Below, in pieces: positions 35,411-44,725 of a stretch of DNA of 64,000 bases. Each line of letters starts with the position of its first letter. The stretch's first letter is position 1. Source of the stretch: Lysobacter changpingensis (GTDB taxonomy: Bacteria > Pseudomonadota > Gammaproteobacteria > Xanthomonadales > Xanthomonadaceae); assembly GCF_017308985.1 (NCBI RefSeq), contig NZ_JADWPE010000003.1, positions 248,001 through 312,000 on the forward strand. The letters are read 5' to 3'. Below the pieces are notes generated by a model that saw only the letters and a program-made list of their open reading frames with translations, did not search any database and had not been told where the DNA came from. A program made the position numbers and the translations under genes.

Positions 35411-35808
35411 CACACTCCGATCGCCTCGACGCGGTGTTCCGCGCCCTCGCCGACCCCACCCGCCGCGCGATGGTGCGCGATCTCTCGCACCGGCCGCGCA
35501 GCGTGGGCGAGCTCGCGCAGCCGTTCGAGATCTCGCTGGCCGCCGCGTCCAAGCACATCAAGGTGCTCGAAGGCGCGGGCCTGGTGCAGCGCGAGGTGCA
35601 GGGCCGCACGCACGTGTGCCGGCTCGACGCGCGCCCGCTGCATGCCGGCATGGAATGGATGCGTCATTACGAGCGGTTCTGGAACCAGCGCCTGGACGCG
35701 CTCGAATCGCTGCTGCGGGCCGAGGATCGCGAGAACGCCGCGCGCGGGAAGCCGCCGCGGAAGGCCGCGACGATCAAGCCCGGCCGCCCGGACCGGAGCA
35801 GGCGATGA
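35401..35808 (+). CDS. ArsR-family winged-helix regulator
   Basis: A 135-residue regulator from ATG 35401 (an in-frame ATG at 35383 is possible). The helix-turn-helix region reads LDAVFRALADPTRRAMVRDLSHRPRSVGELAQPFEISLAAASKHIKVLEGAGLVQREV, typical of the ArsR subgroup paired with SRPBCC (AHSA1) genes. It lacks the metal-binding Cys pair of arsenic sensors. The start codon lies within a perfect operator, and a second copy sits 40 bp upstream, so it should be autorepressed. The downstream SRPBCC gene begins in an ATGA overlap. Confidence 0.93.
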   Translation: MVESHSDRLDAVFRALADPTRRAMVRDLSHRPRSVGELAQPFEISLAAASKHIKVLEGAGLVQREVQGRTHVCRLDARPLHAGMEWMRHYERFWNQRLDALESLLRAEDRENAARGKPPRKAATIKPGRPDRSRR

Positions 35809-36812
35809 GTTCCGTCGCCGTGCGCGTGAACCGTCGTTTCGAGGCATCCGCCGAGCGCGTGTTCGACGCGTGGCTCGATCCGGCCACGCTCGGCCGCTGG
35901 CTGTACGCGACGCAGGGCGGACAGATGCTACGCATGGACGTCGATCCGCGCGTCGGCGGCGCATACGCGATCGTCGAACGTCGTCCGGATGGCGATGCCG
36001 CGCATTACGGCCGCTATCTCGAGATCGATCGCCCGCGCCGGCTGGTGCTGACGCTCGCGCTCGATCCGCAGGCACGGGGCGACCGCATCACCGTGGACAT
36101 CGAACCCGACGGGGACGGCTGCCGGCTCACCCTCACCCACGAAATGGCGCCCGAATACGCGCCCTACGCCGATCGCACCGAACGGGGCTGGACCACGATC
36201 CTCGCCTCGCTCGCGCGCCATCTCGAACACCCGTTCTCGAACACCCGTTCCCCACGCGAAGGAGCAGCACCCATGAACGACTTCGGCATCGTCACCGCGC
36301 CCGACACCCTGCGCATCGAACGCCTGCTACCCGGCCCGATCGAGCGCGTATGGGCCTACCTCACCGAATCGGAGAAACGCGGCACCTGGCTCGCGCGCGG
36401 CGAAATGGACCTGCGTCCCGGCGGCGCGGTCGAGCTGGTCTTCCACAACGACCGCCTGACCGAGAACGATGCCGCGCCACCGCCGAAGTACGCGAAATAC
36501 GGTGGGGAAATCCAGTCGCATGGGCACGTGATCGAATGCGATCCGCCGCGCCTGCTGGTGTTCACCTGGGGCGAGGACAACGGCAGCGATTCGCGCGTGC
36601 GCATGGAACTCACGCCACGCGGCGACGAAGTGCAGCTGGTGCTCACGCACAGCCGCCTGGCCAGCCGCGAAGGCATGGTCGATGTCGCCGGTGGCTGGCA
36701 CACGCACCTGGGCATCCTGGCCGACCGCCTTGCGGGACGCACGCCGGCGGGCTTCTGGGCCACGCTCGGACCGGTGAATGCCGAGTACGAGAAGCGCATT
36801 CCGGCGACGTGA
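35805..36812 (+). CDS. tandem SRPBCC (AHSA1-like) protein, two domains in one frame
   Basis: A 335-residue protein made of two complete SRPBCC/AHSA1 domains. Domain 1 (residues 1-145) begins VRVNRRFEASAERVFDAWLDP and ends around GWTTILASLARHLE. Domain 2 (about 165-330) begins IERLLPGPIERVWAYLTESEKRGTW and ends VAGGWHTHLGILADRL. The START-like fold binds hydrophobic ligands. Between them lie a ribosome site (GAAGGAG) and an in-frame ATG at 36273, as expected for two separate genes, and a 14-bp tandem repeat at 36222-36249. With three repeat copies the first domain would end at a TGA overlapping that ATG; with the two copies present the genes are fused. Internal initiation at 36273 may also make domain 2 alone. 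Reported as one CDS because no stop intervenes. Confidence 0.88.
   Translation: MSSVAVRVNRRFEASAERVFDAWLDPATLGRWLYATQGGQMLRMDVDPRVGGAYAIVERRPDGDAAHYGRYLEIDRPRRLVLTLALDPQARGDRITVDIEPDGDGCRLTLTHEMAPEYAPYADRTERGWTTILASLARHLEHPFSNTRSPREGAAPMNDFGIVTAPDTLRIERLLPGPIERVWAYLTESEKRGTWLARGEMDLRPGGAVELVFHNDRLTENDAAPPPKYAKYGGEIQSHGHVIECDPPRLLVFTWGEDNGSDSRVRMELTPRGDEVQLVLTHSRLASREGMVDVAGGWHTHLGILADRLAGRTPAGFWATLGPVNAEYEKRIPAT
36222..36249 (+). repeat. 14-bp perfect tandem repeat at the SRPBCC domain junction
   Basis: CTCGAACACCCGTT occurs twice in a row inside the coding sequence. Fourteen is not a multiple of three, so any change in copy number shifts the reading frame. One more copy would end domain 1 at TGA 36274-36276, in an ATGA overlap with the domain 2 start; one fewer sends it into a long alternative frame. 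Confidence 0.85.
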
Positions 36813-36820
36813 GCATGACG

Positions 36821-36854
36821 CTCCGATGCGGCGCGATAGTGCGTCGCATCGGAG
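36821..36854. terminator. 10-bp hairpin between the SRPBCC and VOC genes
   Basis: CTCCGATGCG and CGCATCGGAG pair perfectly around a 14-nt loop, 9 nt after the stop codon. It may be a terminator, or may set the ratio of upstream to downstream expression. Confidence 0.45.
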
Positions 36855-36890
36855 TGCCCGTTCTTCCAACACGGCACGGAGTACCCACGC

Positions 36891-37286
36891 ATGCAGATCC
36901 GACTGACCAGCGTACTGGTGGACGACCAGGCGCACGCGCTCGATTTCTACACGCGCGTGCTCGGCTTCCAGCTCGACAAGGACATGCCGGCCGGTGGCGC
37001 GCGCTGGCTGACGGTGACCTCGCCCGAAGGCGCGGCCGGCGTCGAGCTGCTGCTGGAACCCAACGGCATGGACTTCGCGCGCGAATTCCAGCGCCAGCTG
37101 TACGAACGCGGGATTCCGGCGACGGCGTTCTTCAGCGCCGACATCCAGGCCGAGTACGAACGGCTGGTCGAACGCGGCGTGCGCTTCAAGGCGCCACCGG
37201 CGGAGATGGGGCCGGCGATCGTGGCGCAGTTCGACGATACGTGCGGAAACTGGATCCAGCTGGTGCAGGTGCCCGCGGGCGATTGA
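36891..37286 (+). CDS. VOC-family (glyoxalase/bleomycin resistance-like) protein
   Basis: A 131-residue protein with two beta-alpha-beta-beta-beta modules: MQIRLTSVLVDDQAHALDFYTRVLGFQLDKDMP and, in the second half, DIQAEYERLVERGVRFKAPPAEMGPAIVAQFDDTCGNWIQLVQ. This is the standard single-chain VOC length, acting as a dimer with a metal site in the cup. Substrate unknown. It follows the ArsR-SRPBCC pair by 78 bp across a hairpin; VOC genes are often part of such clusters, so shared control is likely. Confidence 0.9.
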   Translation: MQIRLTSVLVDDQAHALDFYTRVLGFQLDKDMPAGGARWLTVTSPEGAAGVELLLEPNGMDFAREFQRQLYERGIPATAFFSADIQAEYERLVERGVRFKAPPAEMGPAIVAQFDDTCGNWIQLVQVPAGD

Positions 37287-37335
37287 AGGCGGCGCGCCAC
37301 ATGACGAACGCGCGCGACTCCCCTACCCTGCGCGC

Positions 37336-37788
37336 ATGACGACCTTCCAGCGCATCCGCAACACCGTCGCCGCGCTCGCCGCGTTGACCCTGCTCGCCGC
37401 CTGCGCCGATCCCGGCCCGCCGCCGGGCGGCGTGGTTCCGAAGTTCGAAATCGTCGACCAGCAGGTCGGCACCGGCGCGGAAGCGAAACCGGGAATGGAC
37501 GTCACCGTCCACTACACCGGCTGGAACTACGACAAGCGCAAGCCCGACGGACGCGGCGAGAAGTTCGACAGCTCCCGCGACCGCAGCGAGCCCTTCACCT
37601 TCCTGCTCGGCGCCGGCCGCGTCATCCGCGGCTGGGACGAAGGCGTGGCCGGCATGCGCGTGGGCGGCAAGCGCGTGCTGATGATTCCGGCCGAATACGG
37701 CTACGGCCGCAAGGGCGCGGGCGGTGTGATTCCGCCCAATGGCTCGCTGGTGTTCGAAGTGGAACTGCTCCAGGTGCGCCCGCACTGA
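37336..37788 (+). CDS. FKBP-type peptidyl-prolyl isomerase, lipoprotein
   Basis: A 150-residue protein with a lipobox (LLAAC, Cys near 23) and a single FKBP domain: VTVHYTGWNYD, KFDSSRDRSEPFTFLLGAGRVIRGWDEGVAGMRVGGKRVLMIPAEYGYG and NGSLVFEVELLQV. All the usual active-site aromatic positions (Tyr, Phe-Asp-Ser, Trp) are present. It should catalyse proline isomerisation during folding of envelope proteins. Convergent with the LLM gene, 10 bp apart. Confidence 0.93.
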   Translation: MTTFQRIRNTVAALAALTLLAACADPGPPPGGVVPKFEIVDQQVGTGAEAKPGMDVTVHYTGWNYDKRKPDGRGEKFDSSRDRSEPFTFLLGAGRVIRGWDEGVAGMRVGGKRVLMIPAEYGYGRKGAGGVIPPNGSLVFEVELLQVRPH

Positions 37789-37798
37789 GCGCGGCGTG

Positions 37799-38800
<1,002 letters not shown>

Positions 38801-38919
38801 CAGGCGCTCCTTGGCGGTGAGCCTTCGTTCTGGGGACGGACGCCCGCCGGTTCCAGCCGTCCGGCGTTCCATCACGAGACCTTCAGCATTGCACGGGGCG
38901 GTGCACCGGCGCGTGAGTC

Positions 38920-39375
38920 CTACCAGAGGTCGAACACGACGCCCTCACGCTCGTTGTCCCAGACGGTGCTGAAGACCCACCAGCGGCCGTGCTCGAAACA
39001 CAGCTGGATGCTGTTGGCGCCGCGCTTGATCACCGGTGAATCCGGCGCTTCGCGCGCCTCGTAGCGGCTCCACACGTGCGCGACCTGGCCGAAGCGCTCC
39101 ACGCGCTGGTCGATCTCAACTTCGTAGAAGCCGTTCGCGGCGAAGTACGGCGCGACGTCGTCGATGTAGTCCTCCACGTCGAACACCACCGCACGCGTGC
39201 CGCCGTCCGCTTCGACGACCGTGCGCAGGCTGCGCGCCCGCGGATGCTGGAGGAAGCGGAAGCGCGCCCAGTCGCGCGGCGCGCCGGCCGGGCCGGAGAT
39301 GCATTCGTAGATCGCACGGACGATCGTCGGGATGTCCTGCGTGTCCTGCCACCACTGCGGGTTCGTCGCCTGCAT
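38920..39375 (-). CDS. hypothetical protein, possible NTF2-like fold
   Basis: A 151-residue soluble protein, start ATG 39375. It opens [35 protein letters not shown], contains [48 protein letters not shown] and ends [25 protein letters not shown]. The helix pair followed by long strands with Trp pairs is typical of the SnoaL/NTF2-like superfamily of small ligand-binding proteins. Divergent from chrA with an 82-bp gap. Function not assigned. Confidence 0.75.
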   Translation of the reverse strand: MQATNPQWWQDTQDIPTIVRAIYECISGPAGAPRDWARFRFLQHPRARSLRTVVEADGGTRAVVFDVEDYIDDVAPYFAANGFYEVEIDQRVERFGQVAHVWSRYEAREAPDSPVIKRGANSIQLCFEHGRWWVFSTVWDNEREGVVFDLW

Positions 39376-39457
39376 GGCCCTGCTCCTTCGTCTGCGGTGC
39401 GCATGATGGTGGCGCCGGTGTCGACGAAGTGGAAGGTCCACGCGGCATACTCCGACG

Positions 39458-40675
39458 GTGCCTTCCACCGGACCCCGAACCATCGAGACGTCGCCTGCCC
39501 TGGAGGTGTTCCGGGTGTTCCTGCGGCTGGGCCTGACCTCGTTCGGCGGGCCGATCGCGCACCTGGGCTATTTCCGCGAGGAATTCGTCGCCCGTCGCGG
39601 CTGGCTGGACGATGCCCGCTATGCGCAGCTGCTGGCGATCTGCCAGTTCCTGCCCGGCCCGGCGAGCAGCCAGATGGGGTTCGCGATCGGCCTGCTGCGC
39701 GCGGGCTGGCGCGGGGCGCTAGCGGCGTTCGCGGGTTTCACCCTGCCTTCGGCGTTGCTGATGTTCGGCTTCGCGTCGGTGTCGGCGCGACTGGATCGCG
39801 GGCCCGGCGCCGCGCTGGTGCACGGGTTGAAGCTGGTCGCGGTGGCGGTGGTGGCGCACGGCCTGCTCGGCATGGCGCGGCAGATGACGCCCGACCTGCG
39901 GCGCGCGGCGATCGCCGCGATCGCCTGCCTGTGCGTGCTGTGGCTGGGGACGGCCTGGTCGCAGCTGGCGGCGATCGCCTTGGGCGCCGTGCTCGGCGCG
40001 ATGCTGTGCGCGCGGACCGTGGCCTCGCCGGCATCGCCGGACGCATTGCCGGTCCGGTACGGGCACGGCGTCGCGCTGGCATGGCTGGGGGTGTTCGCCA
40101 GCCTGTTGGCCGCCGCGCTGGCGTGGCCGCCGCGCGAGCCCGGTGCCGGCGCGATGGCCGCCGCGTTCTACCGCGCCGGCGCGCTGGTGTTCGGCGGCGG
40201 CCATGTGGTGCTGCCGCTGCTGCAGGAATCGCTGGTCGATACCGGCTGGATCCCGTCCGGCACCTTCCTCGCCGGCTACGGCGCGGCGCAGGCCGTGCCC
40301 GGGCCGATGTTCTCGATCGCCGCCTACCTCGGCGCCGCGACGCCGACCGGCTGGCCCGTGCCGGCATCGGCGACGCTGGCGCTGATGGCGGTGTTCCTGC
40401 CGGGTTTCCTGCTGCTCGCCGCGACGCTACCGTTCTGGCGGCGCGTGCAGGCGGTGCGCGGGGCGGCGCCGATGCTGGCGGGCGTGAACGCCGCCGTCGT
40501 CGGCCTGCTCGCGGCGGCGCTCTACGATCCGGTGTGGACGCAGGGCATCGCGACGTGGCGCGACGTCGCGATCGTGCTCGTCGCCTTCGCGATGCTGCTG
40601 CGCTGGCGCGCGGGCGCGCCGTGGGTGGTGGCGTGGTGCGTGGGCGCGTCGATGGCGCTGCACCTGCTGGGCTGA
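39458..40675 (+). CDS. chrA: chromate transporter, full-length ChrA
   Basis: A 405-residue, two-domain CHR permease with about 10-12 hydrophobic helices. Domain 1 has LGLTSFGGPIAHLGYFREEFVARRGWLDD and FLPGPASSQMGFAIG; domain 2 has FYRAGALVFGGGHVVLPLLQE and QAVPGPMFSIAAYLG, the duplicated FGG...PGP signature. It exports chromate, or exchanges it for sulfate. Translation appears to start at GTG 39458. No ChrB regulator is adjacent. Confidence 0.93.
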   Translation: MPSTGPRTIETSPALEVFRVFLRLGLTSFGGPIAHLGYFREEFVARRGWLDDARYAQLLAICQFLPGPASSQMGFAIGLLRAGWRGALAAFAGFTLPSALLMFGFASVSARLDRGPGAALVHGLKLVAVAVVAHGLLGMARQMTPDLRRAAIAAIACLCVLWLGTAWSQLAAIALGAVLGAMLCARTVASPASPDALPVRYGHGVALAWLGVFASLLAAALAWPPREPGAGAMAAAFYRAGALVFGGGHVVLPLLQESLVDTGWIPSGTFLAGYGAAQAVPGPMFSIAAYLGAATPTGWPVPASATLALMAVFLPGFLLLAATLPFWRRVQAVRGAAPMLAGVNAAVVGLLAAALYDPVWTQGIATWRDVAIVLVAFAMLLRWRAGAPWVVAWCVGASMALHLLG

Positions 40676-40697
40676 TCGCCGCCCTCACCCGGGCCCG

Positions 40698-42299
40698 TCA
40701 GGATTCGCTCTTCTCCTCGACCGGCATCAGGCGCAGGTCCTGGAAATCGAAGCTGAAATCCGTGAGCGGCGAGATCGCTTCCATCCGTCCTTCGCGCACC
40801 TTGCCATCGGCGTCGAGCGAGAAGGTCACGAACGCATCCGCGTTGAGCCAGCGCTCGTCCCAGCGCACCACGAAGGTGTCGTGCTGCCACGGTTCCATCC
40901 GGCCGACCAGGTCCGGCGTGCGCGAGAAACGCATCACCAGGCCGTCCTTGCCCTGCTCGACCACGATGTCGCCGTACCACGGATCGCGATACGTGCGCGC
41001 GTACGCCGACAACGGACGCGACGGCGGCGCATCGGCGGCGCGCGCCTCGACGTGCTTGCGCCAGTCCTCGGCGGCCTTGTCCTTCGACTTCGCCAGCGCG
41101 GCGGCGTAGGCGGCGGTCCAGTCGGTGCGCGGCGCATCGAGGTAGGCGTCGAGCGCGCGCATCGTCACCGCGTTGAACGCGCCGCCGACCTCGGCATTGG
41201 TCAGCACGATCACGCCCAGCTTCTGCTGCGGCACCAGCGTCACGCGCGAGACCATGCCCGGCCAGCCGCCGGTGTGCGAGACGAGCTTGCGACCGCGGTA
41301 ATCCGACAGCTGCCAGCCTTCGCCGTAGCCCAGGAAACTCGGCTTCGCCGCTTCGAGTTCCGGCACGGCGGGCTTCGGAATCGCGATCGGCGTGATCACC
41401 GACCACATCTCGTCCTGGCGCTTCTGGCTGAACAACCGCTGCTGCGTGCCCTTCGCATCGGTGTACGTGCCGCCGGCGAGCTGCATGTTCATCCAGCGGC
41501 TCATGTCGTGCACGCTCGAATAGATCCCGCCGGCGCCGGACACGTTGTGCCACGACATGCGGGGCGCCGGTTGCAGGTCCTTGAAATCGGCCTTCGCGTG
41601 GCCGGTGGCGACGTTGTCGCGCGGGCGCAGCGCATCGGAATTGAAACGCGTGTCGCGCATGCCCAGCGGCGCGAAGATGCGCTGCTGCAGGAACTGCGCG
41701 TAGCTCATGCCGCCGGCCTGCTCTATCACCAGCTGCGCCACGCCGTACAGGATGTTGTCGTAGGCGTACTGTCCACGGAAGCTGCCGGTGAGCGGCACGT
41801 CCTTCAGGCGGCGCGCGACGTCCTCCGTGGTGTAGTCCGTGCCCGGCCAGTACAGCAGGTCGCCGGCACCCAGCCCCAGACCGCTGCGGTGCGCGAGCAG
41901 GTCGCGCACGCGCATTTCCCGGGTGACGTAGGCGTCGGACATGCGGAACCACGGCAGGTGGTCGATCACGCGGTCGTCCAGGCTCAGCTTTCCGTCGTCG
42001 GCGAGGATCGACAGCGAGGCCGCGGTGAACGCCTTGGTGTTGGAGGCGATGGCGAACAGCGTCTTCGGATCGACCGGCGCCGGCTTGCCCATCTCGCGCA
42101 CGCCGAAGCCGCGTTCGAGCACGACCTGCCCGTCCTTCACGATCGCCACCGCGATGCCCGGGACGTCGAACTGCTTGCGCACGCCCTCGACGTAGGCGTC
42201 GAAGTCCTGCAGTTGCGGCGGCAGTGCGGCGTCGTCGGCGTGCGCGGCGCCCGCCGCGAGGAGGAGCGCCAGGGCGGCGGGAACGGTGCGGCGATGCAT
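40698..42299 (-). CDS. class C beta-lactamase-like serine hydrolase with DUF3471 tail
   Basis: A 533-residue exported protein: signal peptide (1-22, AHADD), then a penicillin-binding-like serine hydrolase domain with SNTK (Ser 86, Lys 89) and YDN (Tyr 180), followed by HTGGWPGMVS in place of the KTG-type third motif. Residues about 420-533 form a DUF3471-like lipocalin domain ending FDFQDLRLMPVEEKSES. This layout is an esterase or D-aminopeptidase more often than a true beta-lactamase. Antibiotic resistance should not be inferred. Convergent with chrA. Confidence 0.9.
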   Translation of the reverse strand: MHRRTVPAALALLLAAGAAHADDAALPPQLQDFDAYVEGVRKQFDVPGIAVAIVKDGQVVLERGFGVREMGKPAPVDPKTLFAIASNTKAFTAASLSILADDGKLSLDDRVIDHLPWFRMSDAYVTREMRVRDLLAHRSGLGLGAGDLLYWPGTDYTTEDVARRLKDVPLTGSFRGQYAYDNILYGVAQLVIEQAGGMSYAQFLQQRIFAPLGMRDTRFNSDALRPRDNVATGHAKADFKDLQPAPRMSWHNVSGAGGIYSSVHDMSRWMNMQLAGGTYTDAKGTQQRLFSQKRQDEMWSVITPIAIPKPAVPELEAAKPSFLGYGEGWQLSDYRGRKLVSHTGGWPGMVSRVTLVPQQKLGVIVLTNAEVGGAFNAVTMRALDAYLDAPRTDWTAAYAAALAKSKDKAAEDWRKHVEARAADAPPSRPLSAYARTYRDPWYGDIVVEQGKDGLVMRFSRTPDLVGRMEPWQHDTFVVRWDERWLNADAFVTFSLDADGKVREGRMEAISPLTDFSFDFQDLRLMPVEEKSES

Positions 42300-42398
42300 G
42301 GGCGGAGCGGTTCCTGTGGCGGAGCGCTCGAAGATACCTGCTTTGCCGGGCCGGGGATTGCACTGAAGTTGCCGGAACCTGCCCGCCCTCAGGGCGTG

Positions 42399-42462
42399 GA
42401 AGCCCCTCTACCAGCGGCGACCGAAGGGAGTGCAGAGCTGAGGGGGAGTTCGAGTGAGGGGC
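42399..42462. repeat. intergenic repeat, left copy flanking the flavoprotein gene
   Basis: It contains a 26-bp core (GCGACCGAAGGGAGTGCAGA then GCTGAG) present in exact inverted form within 43911-43975. The flanks also match imperfectly. Together the two copies bracket the gene at 42581-43831. Confidence 0.65.
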
Positions 42463-42580
42463 AACGAAGCGACGGGAAACCAGACCTTCCTGCACTACCG
42501 CGCTGCGGGTTTGGATGAATCGCAGCGCCCGGATAACCCCACCGCCGCATAATGTCGCCCCCTCTCCACCCCACCCGCGC

Positions 42581-43831
42581 ATGCCCACTCCCCCGCAGCT
42601 CCACACGCGCCTGGCCATCGTCGGCGGCGGCCCCGCCGGACTGATGGCCGCCGAGGTCGCGCGCGCGGCCGGCGTCGAGGTGGACCTGTTCGAGGCGAAG
42701 GGCTCGGTCGGGCGCAAGTTCCTGATCGCCGGCAAGGGCGGGCTCAACCTCACCCATGGCGAACCGCGCCCGGCGTTCGACCAGCGCTACGGCGCACGCG
42801 CACGCGAGGTCGGCGCCTGGCTCGACGATTTCGATGCGGACGCGCTGCGCGAATGGGCGCGCGGGTTCGGCATCGACACCTACATCGGCACGTCGGGCCG
42901 CGTCTTCCCGACCGATCGCAAGGCCGCGCCGCTGCTGCGCGGCTGGGTCCGGCGCCTGCGCGAGGACGGCGTGCGCTTCCACGTGCAGCACCGCTGGCTC
43001 GGATGGCGCGAGGACGGCGCGCTGCGTTTCGCGACGCTCGAGGGCGAGACGATCGTGAGCGCGGATGCGACGGTGCTGGCGCTCGGTGGCGGCAGCTGGC
43101 CGGAGCTCGGTTCCGATGGCGCGTGGGTGTCGGCCTTGCAATCGCGTGGAGTCGATGTCGCGCCGCTGCAGCCGTCGAACTGCGGCTTCGACATCGGCTG
43201 GAGCGAACACTTCGCCAGCCGTCACGCCGGTGCGCCGTTGAAGCCGGTGGTCGCGCATTGGCACGACGACGCGGGGACCGCGCACGAGCTGCAGGGCGAA
43301 TGCGTGGTCACGCAGACCGGCATCGAGGGCAGCCTGGTCTATGCGCTTTCGGCGATGCTGCGCGATGCGATCGCGGCGCGCGGCGAGGTCACGCTGGAGC
43401 TGGATCTTGCGCCGGGTCGCGAACTGCATCGCCTGCGCGCCGATCTCGACAAGCCGCGCGGCGGCCGGAGCCTCACCGAACATCTGCGTCGGCATGCGGG
43501 CATCATCGGCGTGAAAGCCGCGCTGCTGTACGAGGTGCTGCCGAAGGACGCGATGCACGATATGCAACTGCTGTCGCGCACGATCAAGCGCGTGCCGCTG
43601 CGACTGCTGCGCGCCCGGCCGATCGCCGAGGCGATCAGCAGCGCCGGCGGCGTGCGCCTGGAAGCGCTGGATGCCGGCACGCTGATGCTGCGCACGATGC
43701 CCGGCGTGTTCTGCGCGGGCGAGATGCTCGACTGGGAAGCGCCGACCGGTGGGTATCTGCTGACGGCGTGTTATGCGAGTGGGGTTCGGGCGGGGCGTGG
43801 GGCGGTGGCTTGGTTGGGGGGTCGCGGCTGA
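42581..43831 (+). CDS. HI0933-type NAD(P)/FAD-dependent flavoprotein
   Basis: A 416-residue flavoprotein of the HI0933/TIGR03862 group. The FAD-binding motif is LAIVGGGPAGLMAAEVARA (residues 11-29), followed by GRKFLIAGKGGLNLTHGE, the family signature. ALGGGSWPELGSDG and the C-terminal MPGVFCAGEMLDWEAPTGGYLLTACYASG complete the FAD site. Activity is uncharacterised; members are thought to be cytoplasmic oxidoreductases. Both sides carry inverted copies of one intergenic repeat. Confidence 0.92.
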   Translation: MPTPPQLHTRLAIVGGGPAGLMAAEVARAAGVEVDLFEAKGSVGRKFLIAGKGGLNLTHGEPRPAFDQRYGARAREVGAWLDDFDADALREWARGFGIDTYIGTSGRVFPTDRKAAPLLRGWVRRLREDGVRFHVQHRWLGWREDGALRFATLEGETIVSADATVLALGGGSWPELGSDGAWVSALQSRGVDVAPLQPSNCGFDIGWSEHFASRHAGAPLKPVVAHWHDDAGTAHELQGECVVTQTGIEGSLVYALSAMLRDAIAARGEVTLELDLAPGRELHRLRADLDKPRGGRSLTEHLRRHAGIIGVKAALLYEVLPKDAMHDMQLLSRTIKRVPLRLLRARPIAEAISSAGGVRLEALDAGTLMLRTMPGVFCAGEMLDWEAPTGGYLLTACYASGVRAGRGAVAWLGGRG

Positions 43832-43910
43832 GCACGTAACAGCGCCGACGAACGCAAAGGCGACCTTGAGCGCATTGCGTGGGGATCGGCCGCATCACCG
43901 CATCGCGCGC

Positions 43911-43975
43911 CCCGACCCTCACCCCAACCCCTCTCAGCTCTGCACTCCCTTCGGTCGCTGGAGGGAGAGGGGCTC
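43911..43975. repeat. intergenic repeat, right copy flanking the flavoprotein gene
   Basis: CCCGACCCTCACCCCAACCCC start, the 26-bp core complementary to that in 42399-42462, and a GAGAGGGGCTC end. Same family as the shorter element at 18221-18268. Confidence 0.65.
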
Positions 43976-44004
43976 AAGCATCCGCATCCCGACAAGCACA
44001 CCCC

Positions 44005-44673
44005 TCAGCGATTGGCGACCTTCTTCCCCTCGCCCTCGCCGCCGCCGGCAATCGGGAAATACTGCGTGCTCGCACACAATTCGACGCCATTGGCGGTCGC
44101 GGCCGGAAGGTCCGTGCCCTTCAGGCCGATGAGCTTGAGCGTCTCGCCGGTGGTGTCCTCCACCTTCGCCAGCGCGATGAAGCCGGTGCGGTTGCCGCCG
44201 CACAGCGCGTTCGCAGGCGACTGCGTGGGCGGGGTTTCCTCCAGCACGCGGCGCAGTTCGATCGGCTGCGAGGCGTCGACGATCATCGCCTGCGCATACG
44301 TGCTGCCCGGCGAATACTGATCGCCGCCGGTCACCAGGGCGACGCGCTCGGTGGTGAAGCTGGCGCCGTTCTCGCCCTTGATCACGGTGTCTTCCAGCGA
44401 CAGCTTGCCGGTGACCGCCGTCGCAACCGGGTTGCCCGGGTCGAACTCGCCCAGCGCGACCGGCTTGATCATCGGCGGCGCGGCGCGTTCGACCGGCTTG
44501 GCGTTGACGTCCGGCTGCGGGTTGGCGGCCGGCGCCGGTGCGGTGATCGCCTCCGGCGGCGCGGTGTTCACCGGCTGGCTGGGCTCGCAGGCCGACAGGC
44601 CCGCCACCAGCAGTACCGCCGCCACGCGCGGGGCCGTCCACGTCACGCCGGAATTCGTCATCGCCTTGCTCAC
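44005..44673 (-). CDS. lipoprotein of unknown function
   Basis: A 222-residue lipoprotein. GTG 44673 has AAGGAG nine nt upstream; an ATG four codons later is also possible. The signal peptide ends in LVAGLSACEPSQ (lipid-modified Cys). A Pro/Ala-rich linker follows, then a beta-rich domain with TGGDQYSPGSTYAQAMIVDASQPIELRRVLEETPP and ALCGGNRTGFIALAKVED. I recognise no family. It is followed on the same strand by nothing; the trhO gene lies 52 bp downstream in position but is read before it on the minus strand. Confidence 0.7.
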   Translation of the reverse strand: MSKAMTNSGVTWTAPRVAAVLLVAGLSACEPSQPVNTAPPEAITAPAPAANPQPDVNAKPVERAAPPMIKPVALGEFDPGNPVATAVTGKLSLEDTVIKGENGASFTTERVALVTGGDQYSPGSTYAQAMIVDASQPIELRRVLEETPPTQSPANALCGGNRTGFIALAKVEDTTGETLKLIGLKGTDLPAATANGVELCASTQYFPIAGGGEGEGKKVANR

Positions 44674-44725
44674 AGATCGGGGCTCCTTGCGGCTCGTGGA
44701 TCCGGTGGGGGATTCCGTGCCGCGA

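Noticed and set aside
35405-37339. A 644-codon plus-strand frame across arsR, SRPBCC and VOC genes
   Set aside because: It is an alternative frame with Arg/Ala/Pro-rich translation. It matters only as the frame entered if the 14-bp repeat lost a copy.
40698-42299. Antibiotic-resistance beta-lactamase
   Set aside because: The SNTK and YDN motifs are there, but the DUF3471-like tail and lack of a KTG motif fit esterases or peptidases of the same fold better. No ampR-like gene is adjacent.
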